From positions 1 through 18,244 of the forward strand of contig CAZYMU010000044.1 of the NCBI GenBank assembly GCA_964648465.1: a stretch of 18,244 nucleotides of DNA, given 5' to 3'. Shown here piece after piece: positions 1 to 8,719 of this stretch (positions are counted from its first letter, which is position 1; every line of letters begins with the position of its first letter). Source of the stretch: Aminicenans sp964648465. Its GTDB lineage: Bacteria; Acidobacteriota; Aminicenantia; Aminicenantales; Aminicenantaceae. The notes beneath the pieces were generated by a model. That model made no database searches and was not told where the DNA came from. It worked only from the letters and a program-made list of their open reading frames with translations. The position numbers and the translations under genes were made by a program.

Positions 1-169
1 TTTAATGTCGCTTCCTCCATCCCCTCAAATTCATATGCTAGTTGATATTATATTAGTTCTATCGGCATTCTTTATGAATAATTCAGGAGAACGTGGGTTA
101 TTCACAAGCCAAGCTTGCTACAGATGCAAGGCACAGCGCATGAAGTTGTGGTCCTTTTTTATGAATAAT
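1..169. repeat. Non-coding edge with duplicated TTTATGAATAAT motif
   Basis: No convincing gene is seen here. The 12-mer TTTATGAATAAT occurs at 71-82 and again at 158-169, a period of 87 nt, and each copy is followed within a few bases by ACGTG. The first copy also starts an inverted repeat, TGAATAA (75-81) with TTATTCA (98-104). Between the copies lies an AAGCTTGCTACAGATGCAAG-like stretch. The arrangement looks like a degraded dispersed repeat or the border of a mobile element, but no transposase is present and I cannot name the element. Confidence 0.4.
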
Positions 170-1414
170 CTACGTGAGGGAGTGAATTAGTAACCCACTC
201 CTCAATTTAGGTTCAAACCATGTTGTCTTTGGAGGCATGACCTTTCCCGCATCAGCAATTTTCATAAGCTCCTCGATCGATGCTGGATACATGGCAAATG
301 CAACTTTAAACTTCCCGCTGTCCACCAATCTCTCAAGTTCGCTTAAACCCCTTATGCCTCCTATGAAATCAATATCATTACTTGCCCTGGGGTCTTCTAT
401 CCCGAAAAACGGTCTGAGAATGTTATTTTGAAGCACGGAAATATCAAGGCTGTTTACAGGATCATGATAATCGACATGTTCGCTTCTGACGCTTAATCTA
501 AACCACTCTTTATCTAAATACATCCCGATATAGCCTTTTTTTATCGGCTTATATTGTGCTGAACCCATTTTTTCTATCGTGAATATCTTTTCCAGTTCTA
601 TAAATAGTTCTTCTCTCGTGCGGCCATTTAGATTTTTTAATACTCTGTTATAGTCCATTATATGCAGCTGGTTGTCCGGGAATAATACGGCAAGGAAATA
701 ATTATACTCTTCATCCCCTTTATGATCAGGATTGGCCATTTTTCTTTTATTAGCAACCATCGCCGCAGAAGCAGTCCTGTGATGTCCATCAGCAATATAA
801 ATATAATCGATCTCTTCAAATTCTTTAATGAGTTCGTTACTTATACTGTCATCTTCGATTATCCAGACTATATGACCAATTCCGTCACTGGCTGTAAAAT
901 CATAAACAGGTTCCTTTGTGACTGCTTTTGCAACCAACCTGTCGATGGAATCTTTGGCTCTATATGTAAAAAAGACCGGACCAGCGTTTGCATTAGTAAT
1001 ATCCACATGTTTTGTTCTGTCTATCTCTTTATCTTTCCTTGTAAACTCATGTTTTTTTATTACACCGTTATTATAATCTTCTACAGAAACACACCCAACG
1101 ATACCATACTGGACTCTGCCTCCCATAGTCTGACTGTAAATATACAATTTAGGAGATTTTTCCTTAATTAATATGCCTTCCCTAATAAATTTTTCAAAAT
1201 TCTCCTTTGCCTTATCATATACCGGCTGGGAATATAGGTCTGTCCCTGCAGGCAGATCCACTTCGGGTTTAACAACATGAAAGAAAGAATACGGATTGCC
1301 CCTTACAAGTTCCCTCGCTTCTTTACTGCTTAGAACATCATAAGGAAAAGAAGCAACCTGTTTTTCCAGCCCTTTTTTCGGCCTTAAAGCTTTAAATTTT
1401 CTTAAAACTGCCAT
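170..1414 (-). CDS. DUF1015 family protein
   Basis: This 414-residue protein matches the DUF1015 family in length and motifs. An N-terminal PYDVLS (residues 24-29) follows the FKALRP opening typical of the family. A KKHEFT...KEIDRTKH segment lies at about 120-136, and the hallmark ADGHHR is at 208-213. The C-terminus carries the usual MYPASIEELM...AGKVMPPKTTWFEPK pattern. The His-rich ADGHHR motif suggests a metal- or phosphate-handling site, but I know of no firmly established reaction for the family. In some Bacteroidetes such genes sit beside serC/serA; that context is absent here. The ATG is preceded by AGTGAGGA (minus strand, 1421-1428). No signal peptide is seen, so it is probably cytoplasmic. 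It is likely transcribed alone: the next minus-strand gene ends 241 nt upstream. Confidence 0.9.
   Translation of the reverse strand: MAVLRKFKALRPKKGLEKQVASFPYDVLSSKEARELVRGNPYSFFHVVKPEVDLPAGTDLYSQPVYDKAKENFEKFIREGILIKEKSPKLYIYSQTMGGRVQYGIVGCVSVEDYNNGVIKKHEFTRKDKEIDRTKHVDITNANAGPVFFTYRAKDSIDRLVAKAVTKEPVYDFTASDGIGHIVWIIEDDSISNELIKEFEEIDYIYIADGHHRTASAAMVANKRKMANPDHKGDEEYNYFLAVLFPDNQLHIMDYNRVLKNLNGRTREELFIELEKIFTIEKMGSAQYKPIKKGYIGMYLDKEWFRLSVRSEHVDYHDPVNSLDISVLQNNILRPFFGIEDPRASNDIDFIGGIRGLSELERLVDSGKFKVAFAMYPASIEELMKIADAGKVMPPKTTWFEPKLRSGLLIHSLT
175..204. other. Imperfect hairpin at the 3' end of the DUF1015 gene
   Basis: TGAGGgAGTG (175-184) can pair with CACTCCTCA (196-204), giving nine base pairs with one bulged G and an 11-nt loop. 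It covers the last codons and the stop of the minus-strand gene. No T-run follows it on that strand, so it is not a standard intrinsic terminator. Its role is unknown. Confidence 0.3.
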
Positions 1415-1655
1415 TTAAATTCCTCACTTTTTATAATTTCATTTTTATAATATGTATCATACCGATTAAAAAAACAATATCTACAAAATTATAAAAAAAT
1501 CAACAATTATATTTTCAAACATTACTACAATTTTTTATGGATTATGCATGAAAACTATCGAGACTATGAAACAAATTTCTACCCGTGATAAAAAGGATTC
1601 ATTCAAAAGTTAAAATAAACGGCCTAGAAAGTTTTTATGAATCTATGAAAGCCTG
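1415..1655. other. AT-rich intergenic spacer
   Basis: A very AT-rich stretch of 241 nt between two minus-strand genes. It holds the ribosome binding site of the DUF1015 gene (AGTGAGGA, minus strand, 1421-1428) and presumably its promoter. I see no clear terminator for the peptidase gene, no RNA gene and no plausible ORF. Confidence 0.5.
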
Positions 1656-3812
1656 TCACTCCGTTATCCCAATAAGGTCCAGCATGAAGGCATATTCCAG
1701 AGCTGTTTCTTTATACCTGCGGAAACGGCCTGAAACTCCACCGTGCCCGGCTTCCATATTAGTGTGAAGCAGCAGAATATTATCATCTGTCTTTAATTCT
1801 CTGAGCTTGGCAACCCACTTGGCAGGCTCCCAGTACTGGACCTGAGAATCATGCAGCCCTGTCGTTACAAGCAGTGCAGGATAATCCTTGGCCTCCACAT
1901 TATCATAAGGAGAATAGGAAAGCATGTAATCGTAGTATTCCTTGTTATTGGGATTACCCCATTCATCATATTCGCTCGTTGTCAGGGGTACACTGTCATC
2001 CAGCATGGTCGTAACAACATCCACCCAGGGAACTCCTGCAATAACTCCTTTGAAAAGGTCAGGCCGCATATTTAACACTGCACCCATAAGCAGCCCGCCT
2101 GCGCTTGCACCGGATGTAAACAGCTTACTTGGACTTGTAAATTTTTCTGTAATCAGATGCTCAGCACAGGCAATGAAATCCGTAAATGTATTTTTCTTTT
2201 TCAGCAGTTTGCCATCTTCATACCAGTATCTCCCCATTTCCTGTCCGCCGCGGATATGAGCCAATGCATACACAAACCCTCGATCAAGCAGGCTTAACCG
2301 GACAGAAGAGAAAGATGCATTCATGCTTGCCCCGTAAGAACCATAACCATAGAGCAAAAGCGGATTGTCTCCGTTTTTTTCAAGTTCCTTCCTGTACACG
2401 AGTGAAATCGGGATTTTTACGCCATCTTTAGCTGTAGCATATAGTCTTTCCGCATGATAATTATCATGGTCAAAATCGCCTACAACTTCCTGCTGTTTTA
2501 AAAGCTTCTTTTGCCTCGTGTTCATATCATAATCAAAAGTTGACCTGGGAGTAGTCAAAGATGTATATCCAAATCGAAGCAGGTCTGTATCAAACTCCGG
2601 GTTGTTCGAAATATAAGCCATGTATGTTTCTTCACCGAAATCTATATAATGCTCTTCTCTGTTATCCCACTTTATCACCCGCAGCTGGGTCAAGCCGTCT
2701 TTCCGCTCCCCGACAACCAGAAAATCCTTGAAAATTTCAAATCCTTCCAACAATACATCCACCCTGTGAGGGATGACTTCTGTCCAGTTCACTTTTGATG
2801 TTTTATTTACAGGTGTCTCTACCAACCTGAAATTTTTAGCATTGAGGTTTGTCCTGATATAGAATTTGTCTTTGTAGTGATCTACATTATATTCAAGGTC
2901 TCTTTCCCTAGGTTGTATGATTTTAAATTTGCCATCAGGCTTGTTTGCATCCATATATTGGTACTCAGTGGATAAAGTACTGTCCGATGCAATAAATAAA
3001 TATTTTTTTGACTTGCATTTGTACACATAAGTACTAAATGTCACGTCTTTCTCGTGAAAAATTTCTTTATCAGCCGAAACTTCGCTTCCAAGAATGTGCT
3101 TGAAAATCTTATAGGAACGCAGTGAGTCATCTTTGATTGAGTAAAAAACGGTTTTATTATTGTTTGCCCATGCAGCTTGACCCGCAGTATTCGGAATTTC
3201 ATCGGGAAGAATCTCCCCGGTGGTCAGGTTTTTAAAATGAATCGTATATTTTCTCCGGCTGACAGTATCCACACCAAATGCAATCAGATTGTTATTAGTG
3301 CTCACTGTTAATCCTGCAACATGGTAAAAACCATAGCCCTCAGCCATCTCATTGACATTCAATAAGATCTCTTCTTCCGTTTCCAGAGTCCCTTTCTTCC
3401 GGCCGTACACAGGATATTCTTTTCCTTCTTCGAAACGGCTGTAATAGTAATATCCCTCTGTCTTAAAGGGAACGGACATATCCGTCTGTTTAATCCTTGC
3501 GACAATCTCATTGTAAAGATTTTCCTGAAGTGTTTCTGTATGCTTCATGACTGCTTCTTTATATTCATTTTCTGCTTTTAGATATTCTACTACTTTTGGA
3601 TTTTCACGCTCATTCAGCCAGTAGTAATTGTCTATCCGCACATCTCCGTGAAGAGTCAATTCCTTCTTGATTTTTTCAGCTGCAGGCGGTTTTATTATTT
3701 TTTCTTCCTTATTAATTTTCGAACATCCAGAGCCAATAAAAGAGAGCAGCAAAACAACTACAGACAAGAAAACACATTGTTTGTACCATAAAAGAATTTT
3801 TAATCCTTTCAT
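1656..3812 (-). CDS. Prolyl oligopeptidase family (S9A) peptidase, lipoprotein
   Basis: This 718-residue serine peptidase belongs to the S9A group (prolyl oligopeptidase/oligopeptidase B), which cleaves short peptides. The N-terminus has a basic start, a hydrophobic stretch (about 12-26) and a lipobox-like FIGSGC with Cys30, so it is probably a membrane-anchored lipoprotein facing the periplasm. Residues of about 45-430 form the seven-bladed propeller region, with the family opening HGDVRIDNYYWLNERENP. The C-terminal alpha/beta hydrolase domain has YGYGSYG, HIRGGQEMGRYWYEDGK, the nucleophile in GASAGG (Ser570), Asp655 in LHDSQV and His690 in GHGGVSGR. Length and triad are complete. GHGGVSGR and the wording around it resemble oligopeptidase B (PtrB) more than strict prolyl oligopeptidase, but specificity cannot be read from sequence. 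The start is supported by AAGGAGGAA (minus strand, 3816-3824) just before the ATG. Confidence 0.93.
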   Translation of the reverse strand: MKGLKILLWYKQCVFLSVVVLLLSFIGSGCSKINKEEKIIKPPAAEKIKKELTLHGDVRIDNYYWLNERENPKVVEYLKAENEYKEAVMKHTETLQENLYNEIVARIKQTDMSVPFKTEGYYYYSRFEEGKEYPVYGRKKGTLETEEEILLNVNEMAEGYGFYHVAGLTVSTNNNLIAFGVDTVSRRKYTIHFKNLTTGEILPDEIPNTAGQAAWANNNKTVFYSIKDDSLRSYKIFKHILGSEVSADKEIFHEKDVTFSTYVYKCKSKKYLFIASDSTLSTEYQYMDANKPDGKFKIIQPRERDLEYNVDHYKDKFYIRTNLNAKNFRLVETPVNKTSKVNWTEVIPHRVDVLLEGFEIFKDFLVVGERKDGLTQLRVIKWDNREEHYIDFGEETYMAYISNNPEFDTDLLRFGYTSLTTPRSTFDYDMNTRQKKLLKQQEVVGDFDHDNYHAERLYATAKDGVKIPISLVYRKELEKNGDNPLLLYGYGSYGASMNASFSSVRLSLLDRGFVYALAHIRGGQEMGRYWYEDGKLLKKKNTFTDFIACAEHLITEKFTSPSKLFTSGASAGGLLMGAVLNMRPDLFKGVIAGVPWVDVVTTMLDDSVPLTTSEYDEWGNPNNKEYYDYMLSYSPYDNVEAKDYPALLVTTGLHDSQVQYWEPAKWVAKLRELKTDDNILLLHTNMEAGHGGVSGRFRRYKETALEYAFMLDLIGITE

Positions 3813-3835
3813 TTATTCCTCCTTTTTTTAAAATA

Positions 3836-3884
3836 GGCAGCCCTGTCTTTGAACTGACATAGCTACCGGCTTCTTTCTGACAGG
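3836..3884 (-). promoter_or_regulatory. Structured 5' leader or terminator upstream of the S9A gene
   Basis: On the minus strand GGTAGC and GCTGCC (plus 3862-3867 and 3836-3841) pair with one wobble. They enclose an inner TGTC/GACA stem (3856-3859 with 3844-3847) and an 8-nt loop. The same inner strand can instead pair as CCTGTC (3842-3847) with GACAGG (3879-3884), so two exclusive folds are possible. The short stem is followed by CTATTTTAAAA, a weak T-tract. It could be a poor terminator after the esterase gene or a leader structure of the peptidase gene. It matches no riboswitch that I recognise. Confidence 0.3.
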
Positions 3885-4001
3885 TTATCATCTTCTCCTA
3901 TATTGTTTAGCTTAATACCACATGAAAATACCAAAGTCAAAAATAAAAAAGCTTGTAAAGAAAACACCCGTATCAAAACGCCGAATTCTAAGTTTCTATG
4001 T

Positions 4002-5675
4002 CTAATGCTGTTTTTTCTTTACAACAGTGAGCCTTCCATCAGGCGAATTTTCAATAATATGTTCTGCCATTAATTCTATGAGTTCAGGCCCTCTAGGACC
4101 CCAGCAGTGTGGTTTTCCATTTCCATATTCAACAACACCTTCATAATACGGATTCTTTGTTCCTTCGAGAAAATTTTCAAGCAATCTAACAGCATTATTT
4201 AAATAAAAAGTATCCATATCCCCCACATAAAGATGAAGTTTCCCTACAAGCTTAGGCCCGAGCCATGACCAGTTTTTCTCAAGATAATAGCGGAGATCAA
4301 AATGTTCTTTCCAGTATTCAGCAACAGAAGGATCGATCTCGCCAGTTTTTTTATTAAAAAGCTGCTTAACGTATCCACCCGGACCGACAGGGCCAAAAAC
4401 AGCTTCAAATATATCGATCTGCTTTCCTGAGCGGTTTCTGGTTCCCATAACAAGTTCCATGTGATTCCTCTGTTTAGAAGTCAACCTGACAATTCCATCG
4501 GGACTGCGGTCACTTGCTGTAGGGACTCTAATCCAGCCTGATTCCTTAAAGAAGGCATTTTTATCCTTATAGATATCAATACATTGAAAGTATCTGAAAT
4601 CAAGAGGGTCCGGGCAAAGAGACCACGTTCCTCCAAAAAAATCGGGATGAAATACCTGAAGGGCAAATGACTCCCATCCGCCCGTAGAACCTCCGGACAA
4701 TACTCTTGCATACGGCCTCCGGATAATCCGGAAATGTTCTTCCAGATAAGGAATAAGCTCTTCTATTATTGCATCCCCGTAAGGTCCAACATTCTCCGAA
4801 TTAACAGCATAAGAATCATCATAATACGGACATGGATGTTGAAAGGTTATTGCTATCATTCTGGGACAAGCGTCCGATGTCCAGTATTTGAAAAAACCAT
4901 GACCCCTCTTAAGCCATGGGCTATTCTTGCTCGGCTCTTCAGAACTTAAACCATAGGGGGCTCTCAGAGAAAAATGGCCCTGAACATAATTTACAGGGTA
5001 ATACATGTCAGGACTGCTGTCATATCCTTCAGGCAGCAGGATAACAGCCCCGAAAAAGATAGGTTGACCCCAGAAATCGGTCAGAATCTTGCTCTGGAAT
5101 TTTATGCGTTTGACCCATTTTGTGTCGGGAGGGATTATTACAGGCGGGATAACATCCGCACAGATTATCTTTATGGTCTTTCCTGCCAACGGGTCAATTG
5201 TAATTTTCTTTACTTCGCTGTAAATATTGCCTGGTGATATGTTCCACCTCTGCCCTTCCCATTGGTCATTATGCATCCAGATTTTATATCCATCCGATCG
5301 TTTAAACTCGGTGTAAATATTTACAAAACCCTGTACATAATATTCCCCAGACGGGATGTTTTTTATGCTTTCCAAAGGATATCCGAAGACATTTTCATCA
5401 ATTATAACTCTCTCTTCAGGCTTTAAATCTTTGATATCCTTTCCAAAGAAGGGCACACCGTGCCCCACCTGAAACCTGGGCTCCCTTCTCTCATTTTTTG
5501 AAATCATGACGTACACACGGCCTGTTATAGGCTCTGAATGGGCTTCTGAAGAAAAAGAAATTTCAAATTGAAGTTTAGATGAAGTGGGTTTTTTACAGGA
5601 GATATCTATAAAAAGGCCGGAAAAGATGATTGCATATAGAATAATGCGGGCAACAACACCTTTCTTGAATTTCAT
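4002..5675 (-). CDS. Secreted alpha/beta-hydrolase, putative esterase (PF00756-like)
   Basis: This 557-residue exported hydrolase starts with KFKKGVVAR and a hydrophobic segment (about 11-25). The segment ends in DISC (Cys27), which would be an unusual lipobox because of the Asp at -3, so lipoprotein status is uncertain. Residues of about 35-175 form an extra N-terminal beta-rich region (an Ig-like fold is likely). The esterase domain follows, with LLPEGYDSSPDMYYPVNYVQG, then the nucleophile elbow SGGSTGGW at about 329-335, LYVGDMDTF (candidate Asp near 488) and GNGKPHCWG (candidate His near 524). These match the Esterase D/feruloyl-esterase-like family of alpha/beta-hydrolases. The substrate is unknown: carbohydrate esters or siderophore-like esters are both possible. 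ACGGAGAGA (minus strand, 5679-5687) supports the start. It lies 189 nt upstream of the S9A gene on the same strand, divergent from the hydantoinase operon. Confidence 0.85.
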   Translation of the reverse strand: MKFKKGVVARIILYAIIFSGLFIDISCKKPTSSKLQFEISFSSEAHSEPITGRVYVMISKNERREPRFQVGHGVPFFGKDIKDLKPEERVIIDENVFGYPLESIKNIPSGEYYVQGFVNIYTEFKRSDGYKIWMHNDQWEGQRWNISPGNIYSEVKKITIDPLAGKTIKIICADVIPPVIIPPDTKWVKRIKFQSKILTDFWGQPIFFGAVILLPEGYDSSPDMYYPVNYVQGHFSLRAPYGLSSEEPSKNSPWLKRGHGFFKYWTSDACPRMIAITFQHPCPYYDDSYAVNSENVGPYGDAIIEELIPYLEEHFRIIRRPYARVLSGGSTGGWESFALQVFHPDFFGGTWSLCPDPLDFRYFQCIDIYKDKNAFFKESGWIRVPTASDRSPDGIVRLTSKQRNHMELVMGTRNRSGKQIDIFEAVFGPVGPGGYVKQLFNKKTGEIDPSVAEYWKEHFDLRYYLEKNWSWLGPKLVGKLHLYVGDMDTFYLNNAVRLLENFLEGTKNPYYEGVVEYGNGKPHCWGPRGPELIELMAEHIIENSPDGRLTVVKKKQH

Positions 5676-5846
5676 ATGTCTCTCCGTTATATATAAATTA
5701 GTTTGAGGTTTGTTTCATCTTTGTGGAGAAATGGATAATATAATAGAGAGGTGAAAATTTCAAATATTAAAATTAAACCAGTTTATTTCCTCAGTAATTT
5801 GACTATTAATCTCTCTACGATCCAGACTGAACTGACAGGTTAATTT

Positions 5847-5875
5847 TTGACTTCATTTTTACGTAATGTTAAGAT
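5847..5875 (+). promoter_or_regulatory. Predicted sigma-70 promoter of the hydantoinase-decarboxylase pair
   Basis: TTGACT (5847-5852, 5/6 to TTGACA) is separated by exactly 17 nt from TAAGAT (5870-5875, 4/6 to TATAAT). Transcription would start near 5882, about 19 nt before the ATG at 5901. This also makes any start codon at 5847 untenable, because that position is the -35 box. Confidence 0.5.
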
Positions 5876-5900
5876 TCCCCTGCAAATAAACAAGGGAAAG

Positions 5901-7301
5901 ATGGAAAAAACAAAGACAACTCTCATCAAGAACGGGAGGGTTGTTCTGGGTCAAAATGTTACTAGGCAAGATGTCCTTATTCGAGGTGAAAAAATTGCTG
6001 CTGTAAGCAGGCTGAGCAATCATAAACCTGATATCGAAATTAATGCTGAAGGCCTTCTTGTACTTCCCGGCGCAGTTGATACTCATGTTCATTTCAATGA
6101 TAAGTTTATGCATACTGTCAGTGTGCATGACTACTATTCCGGTACACTTGCTGCTGCCTATGGGGGAGTAACAAGCATAATCGATTTTTCAAATCAAGCC
6201 CCAGGGGACTCTCTGGTTAGCACCATAAAAAACAAAAAAGAGGAAGCTCAAGGCAAGGCCCTGATTGACTGGGGTGTCCATCCTGTTATTACACAGCCAA
6301 CACAAAGAACATTAAACGAAATTCCACTCATAGTCAGGGAAGGGGCACCTACAGTAAAGTGCTATATGACTTACCGCAGCGAAGGGCTAATGATTGAAGA
6401 CAAGGACTTAAGGCTCATTCTGGAACGTCTCCGAAAGGCAGGAGGGATGCTTATGGTCCATGCTGAGGATAATGATACAATAGAACGGAATGTGTCCAGC
6501 ATGATATCCGCCGGACTCAGAGAACCGATATACCATGCAAAAAGCAGGCCCATAGAAGCCGAGAACAGAGCCATCCGCCGCTGCATTGAACTTGCACGAA
6601 AAACAGGCGGTCGCATCTTCATCGTCCATATGGCTACTGATGAAGGAATAAATCTTATATCTAAGGCACGAGCCGAAGGACTGGATGTCATAGCCGAGAC
6701 ATGCACACATTATCTTGTCTTTACAGACAGAATGCTTGAACGCAGTGATGGCATAAAATGGATCTGCTCTCCTCCCCTCAGAAGCCAATCTGTGCAGGAC
6801 AGCCTCTGGGCAGGTCTAAGAGACGGCAGGATATCCATGGTGACTTCAGATGATGCTGCTTACTCATGGGAAGCCAAGCTCAGTGGAGCCGGACGCTTTG
6901 ATGAATGCCCTAACGGAATCCCCGGAATCGAAACACGCCTTAATATTCTTTATTCTGAAGGAGTAAGCAAAGGACGTCTTTCACTCGCGAGATTCGTTGA
7001 GCTTGTTTCGACAACACCTGCCAGGCTGTTTGGCTTGACTCCTCAAAAAGGAAGTCTTGCTCCAGGAACAGATGCAGATATTGTTATCTTTGATCCTGAG
7101 GCAAAATGGACTATGAACAAGAAGACACTGCATATGGCTCCGAATTGGGCTGCCTATGATGACATCGAAATAACAGGAAAAATCGTGAAAGTCTTTTCAC
7201 GGGGGGACCTTATCATTGATGAGGGCCGCTGTTTAGCAGAAAAAGGAAGGGGCCGCTATCTCTACCGTAAACTCGACCTACCTGCACCTACATCAATATG
7301 A
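5901..7301 (+). CDS. Dihydropyrimidinase/D-hydantoinase-like amidohydrolase
   Basis: This 466-residue cyclic amidohydrolase (TIM-barrel metal-dependent hydrolase superfamily) would open a dihydropyrimidine, hydantoin or related cyclic amide ring. A complete binuclear metal site is visible: DTHVHF (His62, His64), the lysine expected to be carboxylated in TVKCYM (Lys153), His187 in MVHAED, His243 in FIVHMATDEG and Asp317 in VTSDD. The PNGIPGIETR segment (about 337-346) is the family's substrate-loop region, and GSLAPGTDADIVIFDP is the usual C-terminal beta-sandwich return. The frame is open back to 5847 with a TTG, but ATG 5901 is preferred: AAGGGAAAG precedes it, the protein then begins at the usual position, and 5847 lies in the -35 box. 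The PLP decarboxylase follows 44 nt downstream. No carbamoylase gene is adjacent, so a complete hydantoin pathway is not shown. Confidence 0.88.
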   Translation: MEKTKTTLIKNGRVVLGQNVTRQDVLIRGEKIAAVSRLSNHKPDIEINAEGLLVLPGAVDTHVHFNDKFMHTVSVHDYYSGTLAAAYGGVTSIIDFSNQAPGDSLVSTIKNKKEEAQGKALIDWGVHPVITQPTQRTLNEIPLIVREGAPTVKCYMTYRSEGLMIEDKDLRLILERLRKAGGMLMVHAEDNDTIERNVSSMISAGLREPIYHAKSRPIEAENRAIRRCIELARKTGGRIFIVHMATDEGINLISKARAEGLDVIAETCTHYLVFTDRMLERSDGIKWICSPPLRSQSVQDSLWAGLRDGRISMVTSDDAAYSWEAKLSGAGRFDECPNGIPGIETRLNILYSEGVSKGRLSLARFVELVSTTPARLFGLTPQKGSLAPGTDADIVIFDPEAKWTMNKKTLHMAPNWAAYDDIEITGKIVKVFSRGDLIIDEGRCLAEKGRGRYLYRKLDLPAPTSI

Positions 7302-7329
7302 TTTTCATAATTAATAGAACCAGCTTTAC

Positions 7330-7337
7330 CAAAAGGA
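7330..7337 (+). promoter_or_regulatory. Ribosome binding site of the PLP decarboxylase
   Basis: AAAAGGAGAT lies just before the ATG at 7346 with about 8 nt spacing. It is a strong Shine-Dalgarno site that fixes the start and suggests independent high-level initiation in the two-gene message. Confidence 0.7.
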
Positions 7338-7345
7338 GATAAACT

Positions 7346-8719
7346 ATGGCAAAAGAAAACAACGCTGCCATTTACTCCGGTGCTTCTGCAAAAAAAGTGG
7401 AAGAAGATTTACAGCCTCTTGTCGATTTTAAAGAACAAGGACTCTCCATCAAAGAAATAACAGAACTTGTCAAAAACCGGTTAGTTCCTCATCTGATGCA
7501 GTACAGCCGGCCAGAATTTCAGTCCATGTTTAATGCATTCCCTGAAGAGGGAGCCAAACTCGGTGCAAAAATCGCTCTTGAATACAACCAGGGAGTGACA
7601 AACTGGCAGGTTTCTCCCGGGGGGGCAATGCTGGAAGAACTCTGCTGCAGGGCCTTATGTAGGCTCTTCGGATTCCCGCCTGATTCTGATGCAACCTTCA
7701 TGTACTGCGGCACATATGCCAACCAGGAAGCCCTTTATCTTGCTCTTCACAGGCACGCACAAAAACATGGCTTTAATTTTGCAAAAAAAGGGTTAAAAGG
7801 CTTTGATGAACCCTCCCGGCTGAAAGTTTTAACTTCCTGCGACGCCCATTTCTCCCTGAAGCATGCCGTGCGAATGCTTGGGCTTGGAGAAGAGAGCCTC
7901 GTGCCGCTGGCAGTGGATAAAAACCGCCGTATTGATATCTCTCTTATGGAAAAAACTGTGGCCGCTCTGCATCATAACACTGATATTTTCTGTGTGGTTG
8001 CTACAGCAGGAACTACATCGACCGGTTCTGTGGACCCTATCCTTTCGATGGCAAAAATATGCAGCAGACTGGATGCATGGTTGCATGTGGACGGGGCTTA
8101 CGGGCTGGCTTACAGCCTGGTCCCCGAATACAAATATATGTTCCGCGGTATAGAACTTGCGGATTCTGTTTCATGGGATCCCCATAAACAAATGGGAGTT
8201 CCTATCCCAAATTCTCTTCTTTTTGTCCACCGCAGGGAAGATTTTAACAGGATGTCACTCTACAGTGATTATTTCAACCTCGAAGGGACGACCGAACCCA
8301 ATCCTGGACTCAAGTCCCCTCCATCCACAAGGCCCATGTCCGCCCTGCCGCTTGTAACATCCCTGCTATACCAAGGAATGGCAAATGTCACACAGAGGCT
8401 ACGTTCTCCACTTAAGGCTGTTAAAGAAACGGCTGACTACCTGAAACATGAGCCTGATATAGAGTTGTGCCTTGAGCCTGATACCGGAATTCTCTGCTTC
8501 CGGGTCATTCCTGAGGGCTTTCCGGAAGATAAGCTGGATCATCTGCAGCAGTACATATACGATAAAATCATGTCAGAAGGAAAACGATCAATCTCCCTTT
8601 CAAAACTGGATAATAAAACCATCTTAAGGCTTGCAGCCATTTCTCCCTTTGTTACTAACAAAGCGCTTATGGAAACAATTTCAAACGTCAAAGCACTTGC
8701 TGGAGAATATCCCCATTGA
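7346..8719 (+). CDS. Group II pyridoxal-phosphate-dependent amino acid decarboxylase
   Basis: This 457-residue fold-type I PLP enzyme belongs to the group II decarboxylases (aromatic amino acid, glutamate, cysteine sulfinate and diaminobutyrate decarboxylases). Visible landmarks are SPGGAMLEELCCRAL (90-104), FMYCGTYANQEAL (118-130), the PLP-stacking His168 in CDAHFS, VATAGTTSTGSVDPI (218-232), HVDGAYG with Asp249 contacting the pyridine nitrogen, and SWDPHKQMG with Lys281 as the Schiff-base lysine. Length is normal and no break is seen. The exact substrate is not readable. The pairing with a hydantoinase-like enzyme suggests that one may act on the product or precursor of the other, which is inference. 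The 3' end abuts the truncated DUF5916-like remnant on the opposite strand. Confidence 0.9.
   Translation: MAKENNAAIYSGASAKKVEEDLQPLVDFKEQGLSIKEITELVKNRLVPHLMQYSRPEFQSMFNAFPEEGAKLGAKIALEYNQGVTNWQVSPGGAMLEELCCRALCRLFGFPPDSDATFMYCGTYANQEALYLALHRHAQKHGFNFAKKGLKGFDEPSRLKVLTSCDAHFSLKHAVRMLGLGEESLVPLAVDKNRRIDISLMEKTVAALHHNTDIFCVVATAGTTSTGSVDPILSMAKICSRLDAWLHVDGAYGLAYSLVPEYKYMFRGIELADSVSWDPHKQMGVPIPNSLLFVHRREDFNRMSLYSDYFNLEGTTEPNPGLKSPPSTRPMSALPLVTSLLYQGMANVTQRLRSPLKAVKETADYLKHEPDIELCLEPDTGILCFRVIPEGFPEDKLDHLQQYIYDKIMSEGKRSISLSKLDNKTILRLAAISPFVTNKALMETISNVKALAGEYPH

Noticed and set aside
5..190. 61-codon plus-strand frame at the window edge
   Set aside because: It runs across the duplicated repeat and into the end of the DUF1015 gene on the other strand, has no ribosome binding site and no protein-like features.
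722..1171. 149-codon frame antisense to the DUF1015 gene
   Set aside because: It lies wholly inside a well-supported gene on the opposite strand and its translation has no recognisable motifs.
5847..5900. TTG start giving an 18-residue N-terminal extension of the hydantoinase
   Set aside because: The TTG is part of a good -35 box and lies upstream of the predicted transcription start; ATG 5901 has a ribosome binding site and fits the family's N-terminus.
6371..6788. Two long antisense frames (111 and 126 codons) inside the hydantoinase gene
   Set aside because: Shadow frames of a conserved enzyme, with no promoter, ribosome binding site or motif.
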